64,000 nt of DNA from PALSA-1006 sp963733265 (GCA_963733265.1 CAVTCF010000002.1:715184-779183), one strand, 5' to 3'. Shown: positions 1 through 9,085, numbered from the stretch's first letter. Made by a program: numbers and translations. Notes: a model not told the origin generated them from the sequence alone.

Positions 1-856
1 GACCTGGATATTTTTTTACTCGCATTTCTTCGAGCACTTTATCAGTCAGCTTCCAAGCATCGCCCTTGATGCGTGCAATCAGTACGGTCCAGACTTGCTC
101 GAAGGCATGCATTGCGTCGTCATCGTTGAAACGGATGCCGGCGGGAAGCAATGGCGCGATATCCTCAGTCAGGCTGCGAGTTAACTTTTCTAGCATGCGT
201 TGTTCCGCCACTGCACGGGTTATTGGCTTTCCTTCTAATGCCAAGTAATGATCAAAGCACGTGATTAACTTATCTGGATTCAGAGCAAGTTGCTCAAGTC
301 CGTGATGCAGATCGAACAGATCGCGATTCTTACGTCGTTGCAGCAGCGCACGCAACTTGGTACCGAACAACTCTTCCGCCTCGAAGGACACGATCTGAGC
401 CCTGCCCTGATACCAATCACTGTCTACGGTAAATGGATACGGCTTAAAACCGAACAAGCTGCCGTGTTCGCGTGTATTGATTTCGACCTTTAGTTTGAGT
501 GTCGTCTGCGCATCGGCCTCCGGGGTAAACTTGAATACCAGATGCATTGAATGACCGGCTTGTTCCGTGTTGCACTTTCCGAGCCAGGACAATGCATCGC
601 GGATCGCATTGACTGTGGTACCTATGGGTTCAGCCTGTGTCTGCACAAGATCTATATCTTCTGAATAGCGCAGCGGCTGCTTGAACAACAGCTTATTAAT
701 GGCGGTTCCGCCCCGGAAAGCGATCTTGCCTTGCAAGGCTTGCGAATTAAACAAGTCACATAACGCGCGGCTGATAATAAGATCCTGTTCCACTTGCCGA
801 GAGTCGGGCCAGGGCGTCTTAGTACTCCATGCTTGGATGTATGAAAGCGGTATCAA
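1..856 (-). CDS. AbiEii-type nucleotidyltransferase toxin (runs off the left edge)
   Basis: This is the toxin half of an AbiE (type IV toxin-antitoxin) pair, a nucleotidyltransferase that blocks growth or phage production by modifying tRNA or nucleotide targets. The translation opens MIPLSYIQAW and then shows the family hallmark FRGGTAINK followed by RYSEDIDL, the metal-binding GG...D-x-D core. The best start is a TTG whose last two bases overlap the stop of the upstream AbiEi gene. No in-frame ATG lies nearby, and the N-terminus then matches the usual family start. The 3' end lies outside the window, so about 285 residues are seen. The overlap implies translational coupling to the antitoxin. 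Confidence 0.88.
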   Translation of the reverse strand, partial: MIPLSYIQAWSTKTPWPDSRQVEQDLIISRALCDLFNSQALQGKIAFRGGTAINKLLFKQPLRYSEDIDLVQTQAEPIGTTVNAIRDALSWLGKCNTEQAGHSMHLVFKFTPEADAQTTLKLKVEINTREHGSLFGFKPYPFTVDSDWYQGRAQIVSFEAEELFGTKLRALLQRRKNRDLFDLHHGLEQLALNPDKLITCFDHYLALEGKPITRAVAEQRMLEKLTRSLTEDIAPLLPAGIRFNDDDAMHAFEQVWTVLIARIKGDAWKLTDKVLEEMRVKKYPG

Positions 857-1698
857 AAGTCTATTTCCACTGATTCATTAATCACAAGCTTCCACTTAGC
901 ATCATTCTCGTGAATTTCCGCTTGAGATTCGAGTAGCGGTTTAACTGAAGGATCAAGAGGCACCGACGATTTAGCCTTCTTGACGAACGGTTCCAGTGCT
1001 TTAGCTTGGCGCACGTGGCCGGCACGCTCAAGCAAATAACCGAGCCTTCTCACGGATGAGTTCTCATATGCAGCTGCCGCATTCGCAAGCTTTCGCGGAT
1101 CAGCCTTGGCTCCGATATCATTTGCTATCTGCGCGACACCATTTATTCCGGCCGCCTTATGAAAGTAGCGGGCACAGTCCAGAAGCGTCAGCTCGATGCC
1201 GGAAACCTTGGCAAATCCGGCATCACTTTTCATTTCGACGAGATGATCGGGTTGGTTGGCCAGCTCGAAGGCTGCAGGTGCTTGGTAGATGAACTGAAGA
1301 CTATGGCGCCCCATCTCCAAGTCGCGCAACTGCTTGGGCACAACCACCTGAAATACCATGGCCGCCTGATGCGACGAGCCGTGGAATGCCGCCGCCCGCA
1401 ACAGTGAAATACGGTAATCGAGTTTCTGGTATTTCATTAAAGGATCGATCCATCGCACAGGATCCGGGACACCGGCAATTTGGTCTTCGGGACGCAAGAT
1501 TAAATAAAAACCGTGACGCGGATTTGCCAGCCTACTTTTTTTCACCAAACGAGTAATCGCTGCTGACAGAGCTTCCGACTTTAAGCCGAGCTCACCCAGC
1601 GCCTCTTCGCGAGAGAAGTAGGCTCGACCATGGATAAGTCGGTCATCAACGAATTGATCAAGATAAATCATTCCCATATCATACGCAAAACTCGACAT
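853..1698 (-). CDS. AbiEi-like antitoxin / transcriptional regulator
   Basis: 281 residues. In AbiE modules the first gene encodes a winged-helix DNA-binding antitoxin that represses the operon and counteracts the downstream nucleotidyltransferase. The N-terminal 60 residues fit a winged-helix fold (FSREEALGELGLKSEALSAAITRLVKK). The following LANPRHGFYLI and the C-terminal region with ELTLLDCARY match the AbiEi/DUF6088-like layout. The gene directly precedes and overlaps the AbiEii gene, which is the strongest support. ATG start at 1698. The family call is from recognition of sequence and context, not a search. Confidence 0.82.
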   Translation of the reverse strand: MSSFAYDMGMIYLDQFVDDRLIHGRAYFSREEALGELGLKSEALSAAITRLVKKSRLANPRHGFYLILRPEDQIAGVPDPVRWIDPLMKYQKLDYRISLLRAAAFHGSSHQAAMVFQVVVPKQLRDLEMGRHSLQFIYQAPAAFELANQPDHLVEMKSDAGFAKVSGIELTLLDCARYFHKAAGINGVAQIANDIGAKADPRKLANAAAAYENSSVRRLGYLLERAGHVRQAKALEPFVKKAKSSVPLDPSVKPLLESQAEIHENDAKWKLVINESVEIDF

Positions 1699-1712
1699 AA
1701 AACAACTGTTTT
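1699..1712. promoter_or_regulatory. possible AbiEi operator
   Basis: AAAACA-AC-TGTTTT is a 6-bp inverted repeat touching the AbiEi start codon. AbiEi proteins are known to bind inverted repeats in their own promoter, so this is a candidate operator. It is short and AT-rich, so chance is possible. Confidence 0.3.
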
Positions 1713-1757
1713 TGCATACAACTTGGGATATATAGGGTAAGAAAAAATATAGTGCAG

Positions 1758-2252
1758 CTAATCAGATGATGGCCTTTGACCCGGTGCGTCACGAAGCGCT
1801 TTGCGTTCTCCGCGCGCAACAGCCAGCATTTTTTTCTTTAGGGCTCGTAAAGATTTTGCTGTTGTTTCTCTTGCTGGATTCTTCCGCATCCATTCATCGG
1901 CACGAGCCAGTTTTTCCTTAATGCCGGGTTCATGAAGCCAGCGCTCATTATCAGGAATTTTTTCAGCTATACTACGATCTGTAGCCTGCGAACTAGATTC
2001 CCCTTGATTAGCAGCCTTGGTATACCAATCAACCGCCTTTTTTAGATCAATTTTTGCACCTTCGCCATATTGATACATAATGCCCAAATTGCGCTGTGCA
2101 TCAGGATTACCTTTCTTTGCCAGCGGCAGCCACTCTTTCATCGCGGTGGCGTAATCACCTGCCTTGTAGGCAGTCACCCCTTCATCGAACCCTGCAAATG
2201 CAGATGATGTTGTAATAAAAATCGACAATGCAAAAATAATTCTCCACACCAT
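1758..2252 (-). CDS. exported Sel1-repeat (TPR-like) protein
   Basis: 164 residues. A signal peptide is evident (MVWRIIFALSIFITTSSAFA, cleavage after AFA), so the product is periplasmic. Residues about 27-85 form Sel1-like repeats: AYKAGDYATAMKEWLPLAKKG, then NPDAQRNLGIMYQYGEGAKID with KKAVDWYTKAANQG. Such repeats are helical scaffolds for protein contacts. The C-terminal half is basic, lysine/arginine-rich and has no recognised domain. A GGGGGA ribosome-binding site precedes the ATG. It is alone on this strand here, and its partner is unknown. Confidence 0.75.
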   Translation of the reverse strand: MVWRIIFALSIFITTSSAFAGFDEGVTAYKAGDYATAMKEWLPLAKKGNPDAQRNLGIMYQYGEGAKIDLKKAVDWYTKAANQGESSSQATDRSIAEKIPDNERWLHEPGIKEKLARADEWMRKNPARETTAKSLRALKKKMLAVARGERKALRDAPGQRPSSD

Positions 2253-2347
2253 TTCAAATTCCCCCGGTTTTAGTGTCCAAAAAATTAGCGATTTCGACCT
2301 TAGGCCATTCTCGCCAATAGAGTTAATCGTTTCGTTCCTATTTCAAT

Positions 2348-2420
2348 GTGATATCACAGCCTGCAACCAAACTCATAGTGTTATTTTACACATTCCAACA
2401 AAATAACCAAACTCAAAGTG
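2348..2420 (+). promoter_or_regulatory. palindrome plus two direct repeats upstream of the XRE gene
   Basis: GTGATATCAC (2348-2357) is a 10-bp palindrome. AACCAAACTCATAGTG (2365-2380) and AACCAAACTCAAAGTG (2405-2420) are near-identical direct repeats exactly 40 bp apart, close to four helical turns. Their position just upstream of an XRE regulator gene suggests autoregulatory operator sites; this is inference. Confidence 0.4.
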
Positions 2421-2457
2421 GGTGGATTTGTGCAGTCCAGTCGTCAAAACTGCATAC

Positions 2458-2709
2458 ATGCCAAATCAAACCCAAAAGTGTGATGCGCAACTGCTATTTG
2501 CCAGCAATATGAAGCGCATCCGCTTAGACAAAAGTCTCACTCAAGAAAACGTGGCCGAAGGGGCGAGTTTGCATCCGAACTACATCAGCTCGGTTGAACG
2601 AGGCGAGCGCAATATCTCGATCGGAAACATCGAGCGGATCGCCTGCGCGTTGGGGGTCACCATGGCCGAATTGCTGACCGTACCCGAAAAACCACGTAAA
2701 CCTTCCTGA
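2458..2709 (+). CDS. XRE-family helix-turn-helix regulator
   Basis: 83 residues. The body from about residue 18 is a classic Cro/C1 HTH: IRLDKSLTQENVAEGASLHPNY followed by ISSVERGERNISIGNIERIACALGV. This is the architecture of small repressors such as restriction-modification controllers and phage repressors. The frame extends upstream to a GTG at 2422; I prefer the ATG at 2458, although neither has a strong ribosome-binding site. Two direct repeats lie upstream. No linked target operon is evident, so it may act only on itself or on distant genes. Confidence 0.8.
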   Translation: MPNQTQKCDAQLLFASNMKRIRLDKSLTQENVAEGASLHPNYISSVERGERNISIGNIERIACALGVTMAELLTVPEKPRKPS

Positions 2710-2843
2710 CACTATTGCCACTTGATCGTATATATAGATGGCGTAGAAGATGTTCACGTTGAGCGAAATGCGAACTGAAATTAATTCAGCCGCTCAACAC
2801 TTCCAACATTTTTCGATGAGGGGGTCTGAATTTCGTAAAACGA

Positions 2844-3164
2844 TTAGTTGATAGCGTGAGCTATCAGCTGGCCGGTTCCCTTATCAATATGCATGTATTG
2901 ATTGGTATTACCATTGAAAACTCGCTCAATTAGGTTGGCCACTGTTTCAGTCAAGTCATCCGACATAAAAACATGCTCACACTCACCGCAAACCGTGGCC
3001 TCACCGACCGCTTCAATTTTCTTGTCATCGCGCGTAGCCACGACTTTGAAATCTTTAACTAAATGCAAATGGCCAATCGTCTCGCATTTTGGGCAAGGAT
3101 GTATCTTTAACCCTTGCGCAAACTCTTGATCAGTCATCTTCATTATTTCCACATCGTTCAACAT
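2844..3164 (-). CDS. small zinc-ribbon-like protein
   Basis: 106 residues of unknown function. Two Cys pairs, CPKC (about residues 24-27) and CGEC (about 59-62), are 31 residues apart as in a treble-clef or zinc-ribbon fold. Between them is a beta-rich stretch (HLHLVKDFKVVATRDDKKIE). The C-terminus carries TETVANLIERVFNGNTNQYM. The gene stands alone between short intergenic spaces. It may bind metal or nucleic acid, but the sequence does not say which. Confidence 0.55.
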   Translation of the reverse strand: MLNDVEIMKMTDQEFAQGLKIHPCPKCETIGHLHLVKDFKVVATRDDKKIEAVGEATVCGECEHVFMSDDLTETVANLIERVFNGNTNQYMHIDKGTGQLIAHAIN

Positions 3165-3341
3165 AATTTACTGCTCCTTTTTTTGTAAATACAGTGTACC
3201 CAAACACGCCAAATCACAAAGTAAAACTTTTAGATAAATATCCACGGTTGGCCTGATTTTGCATTTAATTGATGAATGAGAAGTTGCGTTGCCGATTGAA
3301 AAGTAATCATGTTCAATACTCCACTACTCAGGTTGGCAAGT

Positions 3342-3382
3342 GCATTACTGCCTGTACTACTGAGTAGTACAGGCAGTAATGC
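3342..3382. repeat. perfect inverted repeat, 18-bp arms with 5-nt loop
   Basis: Arms GCATTACTGCCTGTACTA and its exact complement flank CTGAG. The core TACTACTGAGTAGTA (3355-3369) recurs at 3764-3778 inside the next gene, preceded by the same CATTACTG eight-mer. No T-run follows, so it is not a clear terminator. It could be a protein-binding site or a mobile-element end. Confidence 0.75.
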
Positions 3383-3488
3383 ATGCGAATTTAAACCCTG
3401 CAAACAACAGCATTTTCATATTGAGTCCTTTAACTTGGGCATCTCATAAAAATATCCTGATGCCTCATGAAACTGGCAAACAGCTTAT

Positions 3489-4364
3489 TTATCCTATGAC
3501 CCGATTGCCGTTTTTTCTTCGTAGCCCCGCTGTCAGCCGGTGTACTTCCATTGCTTTTTCTTGCCCGCACCGTAAAAAGTGGCGGATTTGTTCTACAGTC
3601 GGTTTGTTCTGGCTTGTCGTAATATCCCCTGAACATAAAATTTCCCCACCCGTTTCCGGCTCTTCTTCTTTGTCATGCGAATACTCTAACCACAATATGA
3701 CCCCTGCCAGCTCTAAAAAAAGCGCGATGCAAAGATTAAAAATCATTGATACATTACTGTCGCTACTACTGAGTAGTAACGCAATTTTGTGAACAAACGG
3801 ATCCTCGGATTCACTAAAACGAATCGCCTGCGAGTTGTGTGTCAAGTTAAGCAAGGTTTCTTCCAGTCTCACCCGGCGACGGGCTTCATCAAGTTCCAAT
3901 AAAAGTGCATGCCGTTTTTTACGATCCTGAGCCGTGGCAATTTCTGTTGCAACTATTGAAACTGATCGGCCAGTCATTTTTGAAATTGTGTCTTTCACTA
4001 ATTCTATTTCGTTCTTATTAGTTTCAACCGGAACCGACAGCCTCGCTTTCTCGTCCCCAGCCCTTAGATCTGCCCTGACTAAAAAGGTAAGATGATTACT
4101 GCAAGTCATACCCACACTGAACAGCCACAGTGCCAACACCGGAACGAGCATTCGAAATGATAATTTTCGTTTGGTAAGGCATAAAATTAAGTGGCTAAGC
4201 AGGCAGAATGCGATATATAGTGCGACCATCAGTGTTTTGTCAGCAGTAGTAGATGATCTATCAAGAGCTGCTGCGGTCGACAAAGACAGTGCCAACGCAG
4301 TAATGCTAAGAGCTCCTGACAGAGTAATGGCACTTCGATCTGGTTTGATAAAATTAAATCTCAT
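3489..4364 (-). CDS. integral membrane protein of unknown function
   Basis: 291 residues, not recognised. Three hydrophobic segments lie in the first 90 residues (about 13-32, 44-63, 72-88) and a fourth at about 205-228 (NLCIALFLELAGVILWLEY). Between them is a charged helical region likely to be a coiled coil (QDRKKRHALLLELDEARRRVRLEETLL). The C-terminal 60 residues are soluble and end in a helix-turn-helix-like stretch (KPTVEQIRHFLRCGQEKAMEV), similar in style to tails of mobile-element membrane proteins. The palindrome TACTACTGAGTAGTA falls inside the coding region, encoding LLSSS. Confidence 0.6.
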   Translation of the reverse strand: MRFNFIKPDRSAITLSGALSITALALSLSTAAALDRSSTTADKTLMVALYIAFCLLSHLILCLTKRKLSFRMLVPVLALWLFSVGMTCSNHLTFLVRADLRAGDEKARLSVPVETNKNEIELVKDTISKMTGRSVSIVATEIATAQDRKKRHALLLELDEARRRVRLEETLLNLTHNSQAIRFSESEDPFVHKIALLLSSSDSNVSMIFNLCIALFLELAGVILWLEYSHDKEEEPETGGEILCSGDITTSQNKPTVEQIRHFLRCGQEKAMEVHRLTAGLRRKNGNRVIG

Positions 4365-4484
4365 ATTTTATTTAATACCTGCAAACAGTATGTTGAGTAG
4401 ACGATGAAGATTTCTGATTTGCGTTCAGACTCGCAATGGAAATCTGCGCAATCGTCAACTCGTAGTAACCCCGCCTTGCTGACA

Positions 4485-4781
4485 CTATTGCCATTTGATT
4501 ACATACTCAGTTTCCTTCACGGTATCGTAGGCCCTCTCACTCAGCATTTCACAAACTTCAATTAGAAGTCGCACCACTCCAATTTTCAGCGAATCGTGCT
4601 CGCTGTAATCTGGCTTAGATTGGGTTTCGCGGATATATTCTTCCGCCTCTTCCTTGATGGATGCCATCGATCCAATAAATTCTTCTACTGGATATTGCGC
4701 GTCGACCTGTTCATTTTTGGCCAAGGATAGCAGCGCAATTTCGTCCGCACTCAACAGAATATTTCCATTCTCTAATTTCAT
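4485..4781 (-). CDS. hypothetical protein, acidic
   Basis: 98 residues, no recognised domain. Predicted mostly helical and acidic (EEFIGSMASIKEEAEEYIRETQ; VRLLIEVCEMLSERAYDTVKE). No signal peptide or membrane segment. Reading frame and ATG are clear. It lies 47 bp downstream of the repeat lipoprotein gene on the same strand and could be co-transcribed with it. Confidence 0.5.
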   Translation of the reverse strand: MKLENGNILLSADEIALLSLAKNEQVDAQYPVEEFIGSMASIKEEAEEYIRETQSKPDYSEHDSLKIGVVRLLIEVCEMLSERAYDTVKETEYVIKWQ

Positions 4782-4828
4782 TTTTCACCTCATCTAGTCG
4801 ACACATCTATGCTCAATTTGCGCGCCGC

Positions 4829-6022
4829 CTAACAGCCGCAGGCGGTATGTTGAGTCGAGGACAACAATGATTTTTGAGCTACAGTCAGACTCGCGATGGT
4901 TTCTGGATTCAATCCAGCCAGTGCCGAATCAGACAGTGATGCCCACAGCGATGCACTCACCCCAATGACCTCCGGCGGGGCCAGAACTGAGGTCTGTGCA
5001 GGATTCAATGCACCAAATGCCCCGATGTTCAGAAACGCAATTCCGGTGCCTGATCCTAAACCGCTGCTGGCTCCTGCGAGTAAAGTGATTTGCGATGGTG
5101 ACAACGCCGCAATCTGCGCAGCCGTTACTGACTCCATTTGGCCGACCATAAACTTGTTTGATACATTTGTCCAAATGCTGATCGCGGACAAGGCTGCGTC
5201 CGACAAATACTGAATATTTGTTCCCATCTCGATTATTTGTTCATAGCCAAACGTTGCTATTTCTGCTGGTGTCATTGCCGCCATTTGTATCGGGTCACTC
5301 ACCAATGCCGCCCACGTTCCGCTATTCAAATAGGTAATCTTTGAAGTCGTGAGCGAACCGCCGGGGCCGGCGGCGCCGATCAAGCGCACTTGCTCCGGCG
5401 TTAACACGGTGATCTGGCTGACGGAAATCGATTCGATTTGTCCCGTTAATAATCGCCCAGTCCACGGAGTTAGTGCAATGAGCGCATCGTTACTCAAATA
5501 CTGAATGTTAGTTCCAAGCCCGGTGATCTGTGTATCCCACAAAGTTGCAATTTCAGCAGGGGTAATTGCCGCTACCTGGCTAGGAACGCTTGTCAGCTCA
5601 GCCCACGCGCCTGCATTCAAGTACGCAATCAGTGAGGTTCCAATCGATCCGCCAGGACCCGAAGCGCCGATCAATCTGACCTGCGCAGGGGTGAGTACCA
5701 CAATCTCAGAAACAGAAATTGATTCAACTTGACCCACAAGATTATTGGGCCCGGTCATATTGGACAGTGCTATGAGAGTGGCATCACTTAAGTATCGGAT
5801 ATTCGTTCCCAACGCGATGATTTTCTCATCCGAATATTGCTCGATTTGTGATGGCGTGATCGCAGCAATCTCTGAAGGTGTCGGTGTTGAGTTTCCGGTA
5901 GTTCCACCCGTTCCTCCGGTTCCGGCTGCTCCACCACCGAGACATCCGGTTAAACAGCACGAAACGATCACTACAAATACGATGATATGTTTGTTAAAAG
6001 TTTTTACTATTGATGTGTTCAT
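4829..6022 (-). CDS. lipoprotein with three ~97-residue tandem repeats
   Basis: 397 residues. A lipoprotein signal peptide ends in the lipobox LTGC (Cys27), followed by a Gly/Thr-rich linker. Residues about 52-345 are three tandem repeats of about 97 residues, each with AAITPxxI, LGTNIxYLS, GQxES(I/V) and LTPxQVRLIGA-like phrases. Inside each runs a finer 10-12 residue pattern of I/L-x-x-L with Thr-Pro or Ser turns, as in solenoid surface proteins with LTxxQI units. The tail ends in TACGC. Probably an outer-membrane-anchored solenoid or adhesin-like protein; the binding partner is unknown. Confidence 0.7.
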   Translation of the reverse strand: MNTSIVKTFNKHIIVFVVIVSCCLTGCLGGGAAGTGGTGGTTGNSTPTPSEIAAITPSQIEQYSDEKIIALGTNIRYLSDATLIALSNMTGPNNLVGQVESISVSEIVVLTPAQVRLIGASGPGGSIGTSLIAYLNAGAWAELTSVPSQVAAITPAEIATLWDTQITGLGTNIQYLSNDALIALTPWTGRLLTGQIESISVSQITVLTPEQVRLIGAAGPGGSLTTSKITYLNSGTWAALVSDPIQMAAMTPAEIATFGYEQIIEMGTNIQYLSDAALSAISIWTNVSNKFMVGQMESVTAAQIAALSPSQITLLAGASSGLGSGTGIAFLNIGAFGALNPAQTSVLAPPEVIGVSASLWASLSDSALAGLNPETIASLTVAQKSLLSSTQHTACGC

Positions 6023-6172
6023 TCATTTCCTCTGAATTTGAATTTTTATAAATTTGCATGACACTTAGCTTACGGCCCTGCCCTGTCTGTGCTCACAGGC
6101 TACCTATGACGAAATGACTGACCGTCTCGGTAAATCCCGCAAATATTTGTGATCCTCTGTGGCGAAATTGAC

Positions 6173-6475
6173 TTAGGCTTTCTCTTCGTGTTCGTCTATG
6201 TAGCGTTCCGTCACATGTCGCATCTCGTCACGCAACTTACTCGTTCTTTTTTGCAGCAAGTTTGAACATAGCCGGCCCCCTGAAATTACGTCATTGTCCA
6301 GCCATTGGTGTGCTTCCAGTGAGGCGGCCAATGCATGCGCCAGAAATGAGCTTATGTGGCTGAACTCTCGAAAATCATCGTTCAACTGAATGATCTCTTG
6401 CAGCAACGGTTTCTCTTCGACAAGCGGCGTGTCTTGATTTTTTGGGGGCGCGTTTTCTTTTGCGTTCGTCATCAC
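6173..6475 (-). CDS. hypothetical protein
   Basis: 100 residues, no recognised family. Helical and charged (VEEKPLLQEIIQLNDDFREF; RTSKLRDEMRHVTERYIDEHEEKA), with no signal peptide or membrane span. Its ATG overlaps the stop of the preceding membrane-protein gene by four bases (ATGA), so the two are translationally coupled and probably act together. Confidence 0.6.
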   Translation of the reverse strand: MMTNAKENAPPKNQDTPLVEEKPLLQEIIQLNDDFREFSHISSFLAHALAASLEAHQWLDNDVISGGRLCSNLLQKRTSKLRDEMRHVTERYIDEHEEKA

Positions 6476-7029
6476 TTTTCCTCCTGATTGGCATCGTTTA
6501 AGATTCCGGATGTGGGTAATTCAACTTGTTTAACCGCATCATGTTTCTCCGCGTTCGTATCCGGCTCGCTCGGCTTGCTTTTCTCTGATCGCTGTTTTGT
6601 TTCTTCCGGTATATCTTTGATCAGCGACAACACAACAAGAATGAAAATCATGAACGACACCGGGCCGAGTAACCATTCGAACGCTCGTCTATGCTCATCT
6701 GACCAGGGTTCATCACTGCCGTCATCTAGTTGCCGGAAGCTGACGACCTGTCCACTGCTGATCGTCGATAGAACGATGCCATTTTTTTCGATAGTGCCGC
6801 CTTCGTTTAAACGATTTTTGCGGTATCGAACGGTGATCGTGCATATCCCGTTATTAATATCTGCGGTGATACCGGTTGTTTTAATATATTCACAGCCGGG
6901 TCGATTTAGCGTGAGTTGAAGTTGCGGAGGTGTTTCAGTTCGATCTATTACTCCGATCAAACCAAACACCCAAGCCATAGTGAGAATAAATCCGAATCCT
7001 GCGGCAACGAGTTTTGCGTCTAGTGACAT
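6472..7029 (-). CDS. two-span membrane protein, unknown function
   Basis: 185 residues. One membrane span near the N-terminus (LVAAGFGFILTMAWVFGLIGVI), about 90 residues of predicted beta-rich domain (GICTITVRYRKNRLNEGG), a second span at about 118-138 (LLGPVSFMIFILVVLSLIKD), then a hydrophilic tail. The middle domain would lie in the periplasm. The layout (span, ~90-residue domain, span) is the same as in the divergent gene at 7816-8301, though I see no clear sequence identity. It forms an operon with the overlapping 100-residue gene. Confidence 0.6.
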   Translation of the reverse strand: MSLDAKLVAAGFGFILTMAWVFGLIGVIDRTETPPQLQLTLNRPGCEYIKTTGITADINNGICTITVRYRKNRLNEGGTIEKNGIVLSTISSGQVVSFRQLDDGSDEPWSDEHRRAFEWLLGPVSFMIFILVVLSLIKDIPEETKQRSEKSKPSEPDTNAEKHDAVKQVELPTSGILNDANQEEK

Positions 7030-7815
7030 ACCTTTTCCTTTCGGTTAGGTCACCCAATATACACATAACTTCGTTTTGCCAAATAGCCAAGTTTCAGATG
7101 CGAAGTAGTAAATGAATATATATTTGCTCGACTGAACAATGTCTGTACGCTCAAAAGAATTACATCCCGTTTAGCTCGAAAATAGTTTCTTTTGGTGAAC
7201 GATTTTTGATTACTGCCGAGAAGGGTAATGCGGACTTACGGAGGAATTCAAAGGATGGTGGCTAATGTAATTGGCCGCCATCTACACTACGACGTAGCGA
7301 ATTATTTATTCGTCGTCATTATTCTGAATCCAGTTTCTCATTTTGTAACAGCAGCCCGATCAACTTACTCTCGGGTGTCCCTGTATTTTCCATCGCTAGG
7401 TGTCAATCAATCCATACGTTGAATTCATCTACGGTACGAATACACCGGGGAGTATTCCCGGTGAGTTTGGTTATCCGCTCAATGTCTGCCGCATTCAGCC
7501 TGATCTGGTTTTTAAAACGGATCACGCGGAGTCCTTATATATATGCATCAACTGGAATGAGATTTCCAGATCGTATTTTGAATTGTTTTGTCGAAGCTTT
7601 TTAGCTTAGCACAACTTCACCATTCACCGAATAGCTAGTTTTGCGCATTCGTTTTGAATCTACCAAAACACTTTTAATTGTCCATATAAGACGGTGAGCA
7701 TAATTTTTACCGCAGAATTTTATCGTTGTTCTGAAACTGCGCGTCTCTTCAAAAATAAAGCTTTGGTAAATGGCCGAGTTAGGCAAAATGTTTGCACAAC
7801 CAAAGGAGAAGAAAA
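7030..7815. other. 786-bp stretch without a convincing gene
   Basis: This is the divergent region between two membrane-protein operons. Short frames here have poor starts and no family resemblance. AT-rich segments around 7090-7200 and 7680-7800 could hold promoters for both sides, but I see no definite -35/-10 pair. Confidence 0.5.
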
Positions 7816-8301
7816 ATGCAACAAGATTCATCAACGCAAGAAAGTTCATCAACACAAAATAGTTCTGCTAACAACACACCGGTTAACAAAAAACCCTGGT
7901 ATCGATCCCAAGGACGCCTGTTAGGTTTATTTTTTTTCGCTTCCATTCATTTTTTTTGCGTCGGTATTTATGTCATCAATCAACTGGAAATTCGCCCGAC
8001 TGTTTTGATTCTAAAGCACGACGAATGTGTTCTGTTACGCGAACACGGTGTCAGCACCGAACCGCACGGCACAGATAGTTGCCGACTTACCGCACCATAT
8101 AGAGGGAGCGTTTTTCCTGCCGTCGGCACGCTCCATCTGCCTGACGAAAATATAACGATGCCCGCTGATCAGGTCACCGTGGTGGGCATCCTGAACAGCA
8201 CATCGTGGACACCACAACAAATAGGGCTCATCAGTTGGCAAATCAGCAGTGTAATCCTTCCGATTATTTTTCTAGTGCTGCTTGGCCGCACGTTGATTTA
8301 A
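7816..8301 (+). CDS. two-span membrane protein, unknown function
   Basis: 161 residues. The start is ATG 7816, preceded by a strong AAGGAG at 7803-7808; a longer frame from 7792 lacks one. An N-terminal Ser/Gln/Asn-rich tail, a first span (LLGLFFFASIHFFCVGIYVI), an ~85-residue periplasmic domain with two Cys (DECVLLREHG; DSCRLTAPYRG), and a C-terminal span (ISSVILPIIFLVLLGRTLI). First gene of a four-gene operon running to 9955. Function unknown. Confidence 0.65.
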   Translation: MQQDSSTQESSSTQNSSANNTPVNKKPWYRSQGRLLGLFFFASIHFFCVGIYVINQLEIRPTVLILKHDECVLLREHGVSTEPHGTDSCRLTAPYRGSVFPAVGTLHLPDENITMPADQVTVVGILNSTSWTPQQIGLISWQISSVILPIIFLVLLGRTLI

Positions 8302-8312
8302 GGAACAATCTC

Positions 8313-9068
8313 ATGAACATTTTAAAAGTCTTTACTGTCGCAACCAGCGAACCCGATCAATTTTTAGTGTATTGGACAAACAGTTCCGTGAGCTTGAAAG
8401 GAATTATCAAAGTTCGGGTGACTGCAAATATAGAAGACCGCGCCATTGCTGCGGAGTTGTCCGCTTTAAAACATTTGTTGGAACAGAAAAGCGTGATCGG
8501 GCAGAACCTTGTCGGCAGTTCCGGGATCAGGCTAATCGTCTCTTCAGGTGCGATTCGCAAACTGATGCATCGCAAATCCGACAAAGTGCAACTGTCGCCA
8601 TACGCGCAGTTCTTAACCACCCGCTTCTCGGGCTGCCAACTCGTTGTAGAAAAAGACAAACGATGGTTTGATGGTTGCACACCCAATTTAGTCGAGGACT
8701 TGCTGGTCAGCAGGCCTGCGCAGGAAACAATTCGGGTCCAGGGCATTGGGGAGGTGTGCGTCACCCGGCATATCGTGGATCGTTTCGCAGAACGCTTTCT
8801 TCCCGCAATTGCGCATGACAAGAGACCCCAGGTTGCATGGAAAAAACTGGTCGAGCTGGCTGCCGACCCAGATGTCATAGAAGTCTGCAACGACAATCCG
8901 TGGATCCGTATTAAGCACAGCGACCGTGGACAGCAAGAATCACGTTACTTCCTTAATCCGAATAAGAAGCGGATTTTTGTCATCACTGACAACCCGCGTT
9001 TCGGCCGACATTTAGTGACCACTTATCCTGCCTCTCACCATTTTATGACACAGAGTAAGGCAGCTTAA
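8313..9068 (+). CDS. hypothetical protein
   Basis: 251 residues, not recognised. ATG 8313 has AAGGAA 7 bp upstream and lies 11 bp after the previous stop; a longer frame from 8205 would overlap that gene and is less likely. Soluble, mixed alpha/beta. The C-terminal part (GEVCVTRHIVDRFAERF, then SRYFLNPNKKRIFVITD) has the look of a conserved domain that I cannot name. Second gene of the 7.8-9.96 kb operon. Confidence 0.6.
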   Translation: MNILKVFTVATSEPDQFLVYWTNSSVSLKGIIKVRVTANIEDRAIAAELSALKHLLEQKSVIGQNLVGSSGIRLIVSSGAIRKLMHRKSDKVQLSPYAQFLTTRFSGCQLVVEKDKRWFDGCTPNLVEDLLVSRPAQETIRVQGIGEVCVTRHIVDRFAERFLPAIAHDKRPQVAWKKLVELAADPDVIEVCNDNPWIRIKHSDRGQQESRYFLNPNKKRIFVITDNPRFGRHLVTTYPASHHFMTQSKAA

Positions 9069-9085
9069 GAAAGGGGAATATATTA

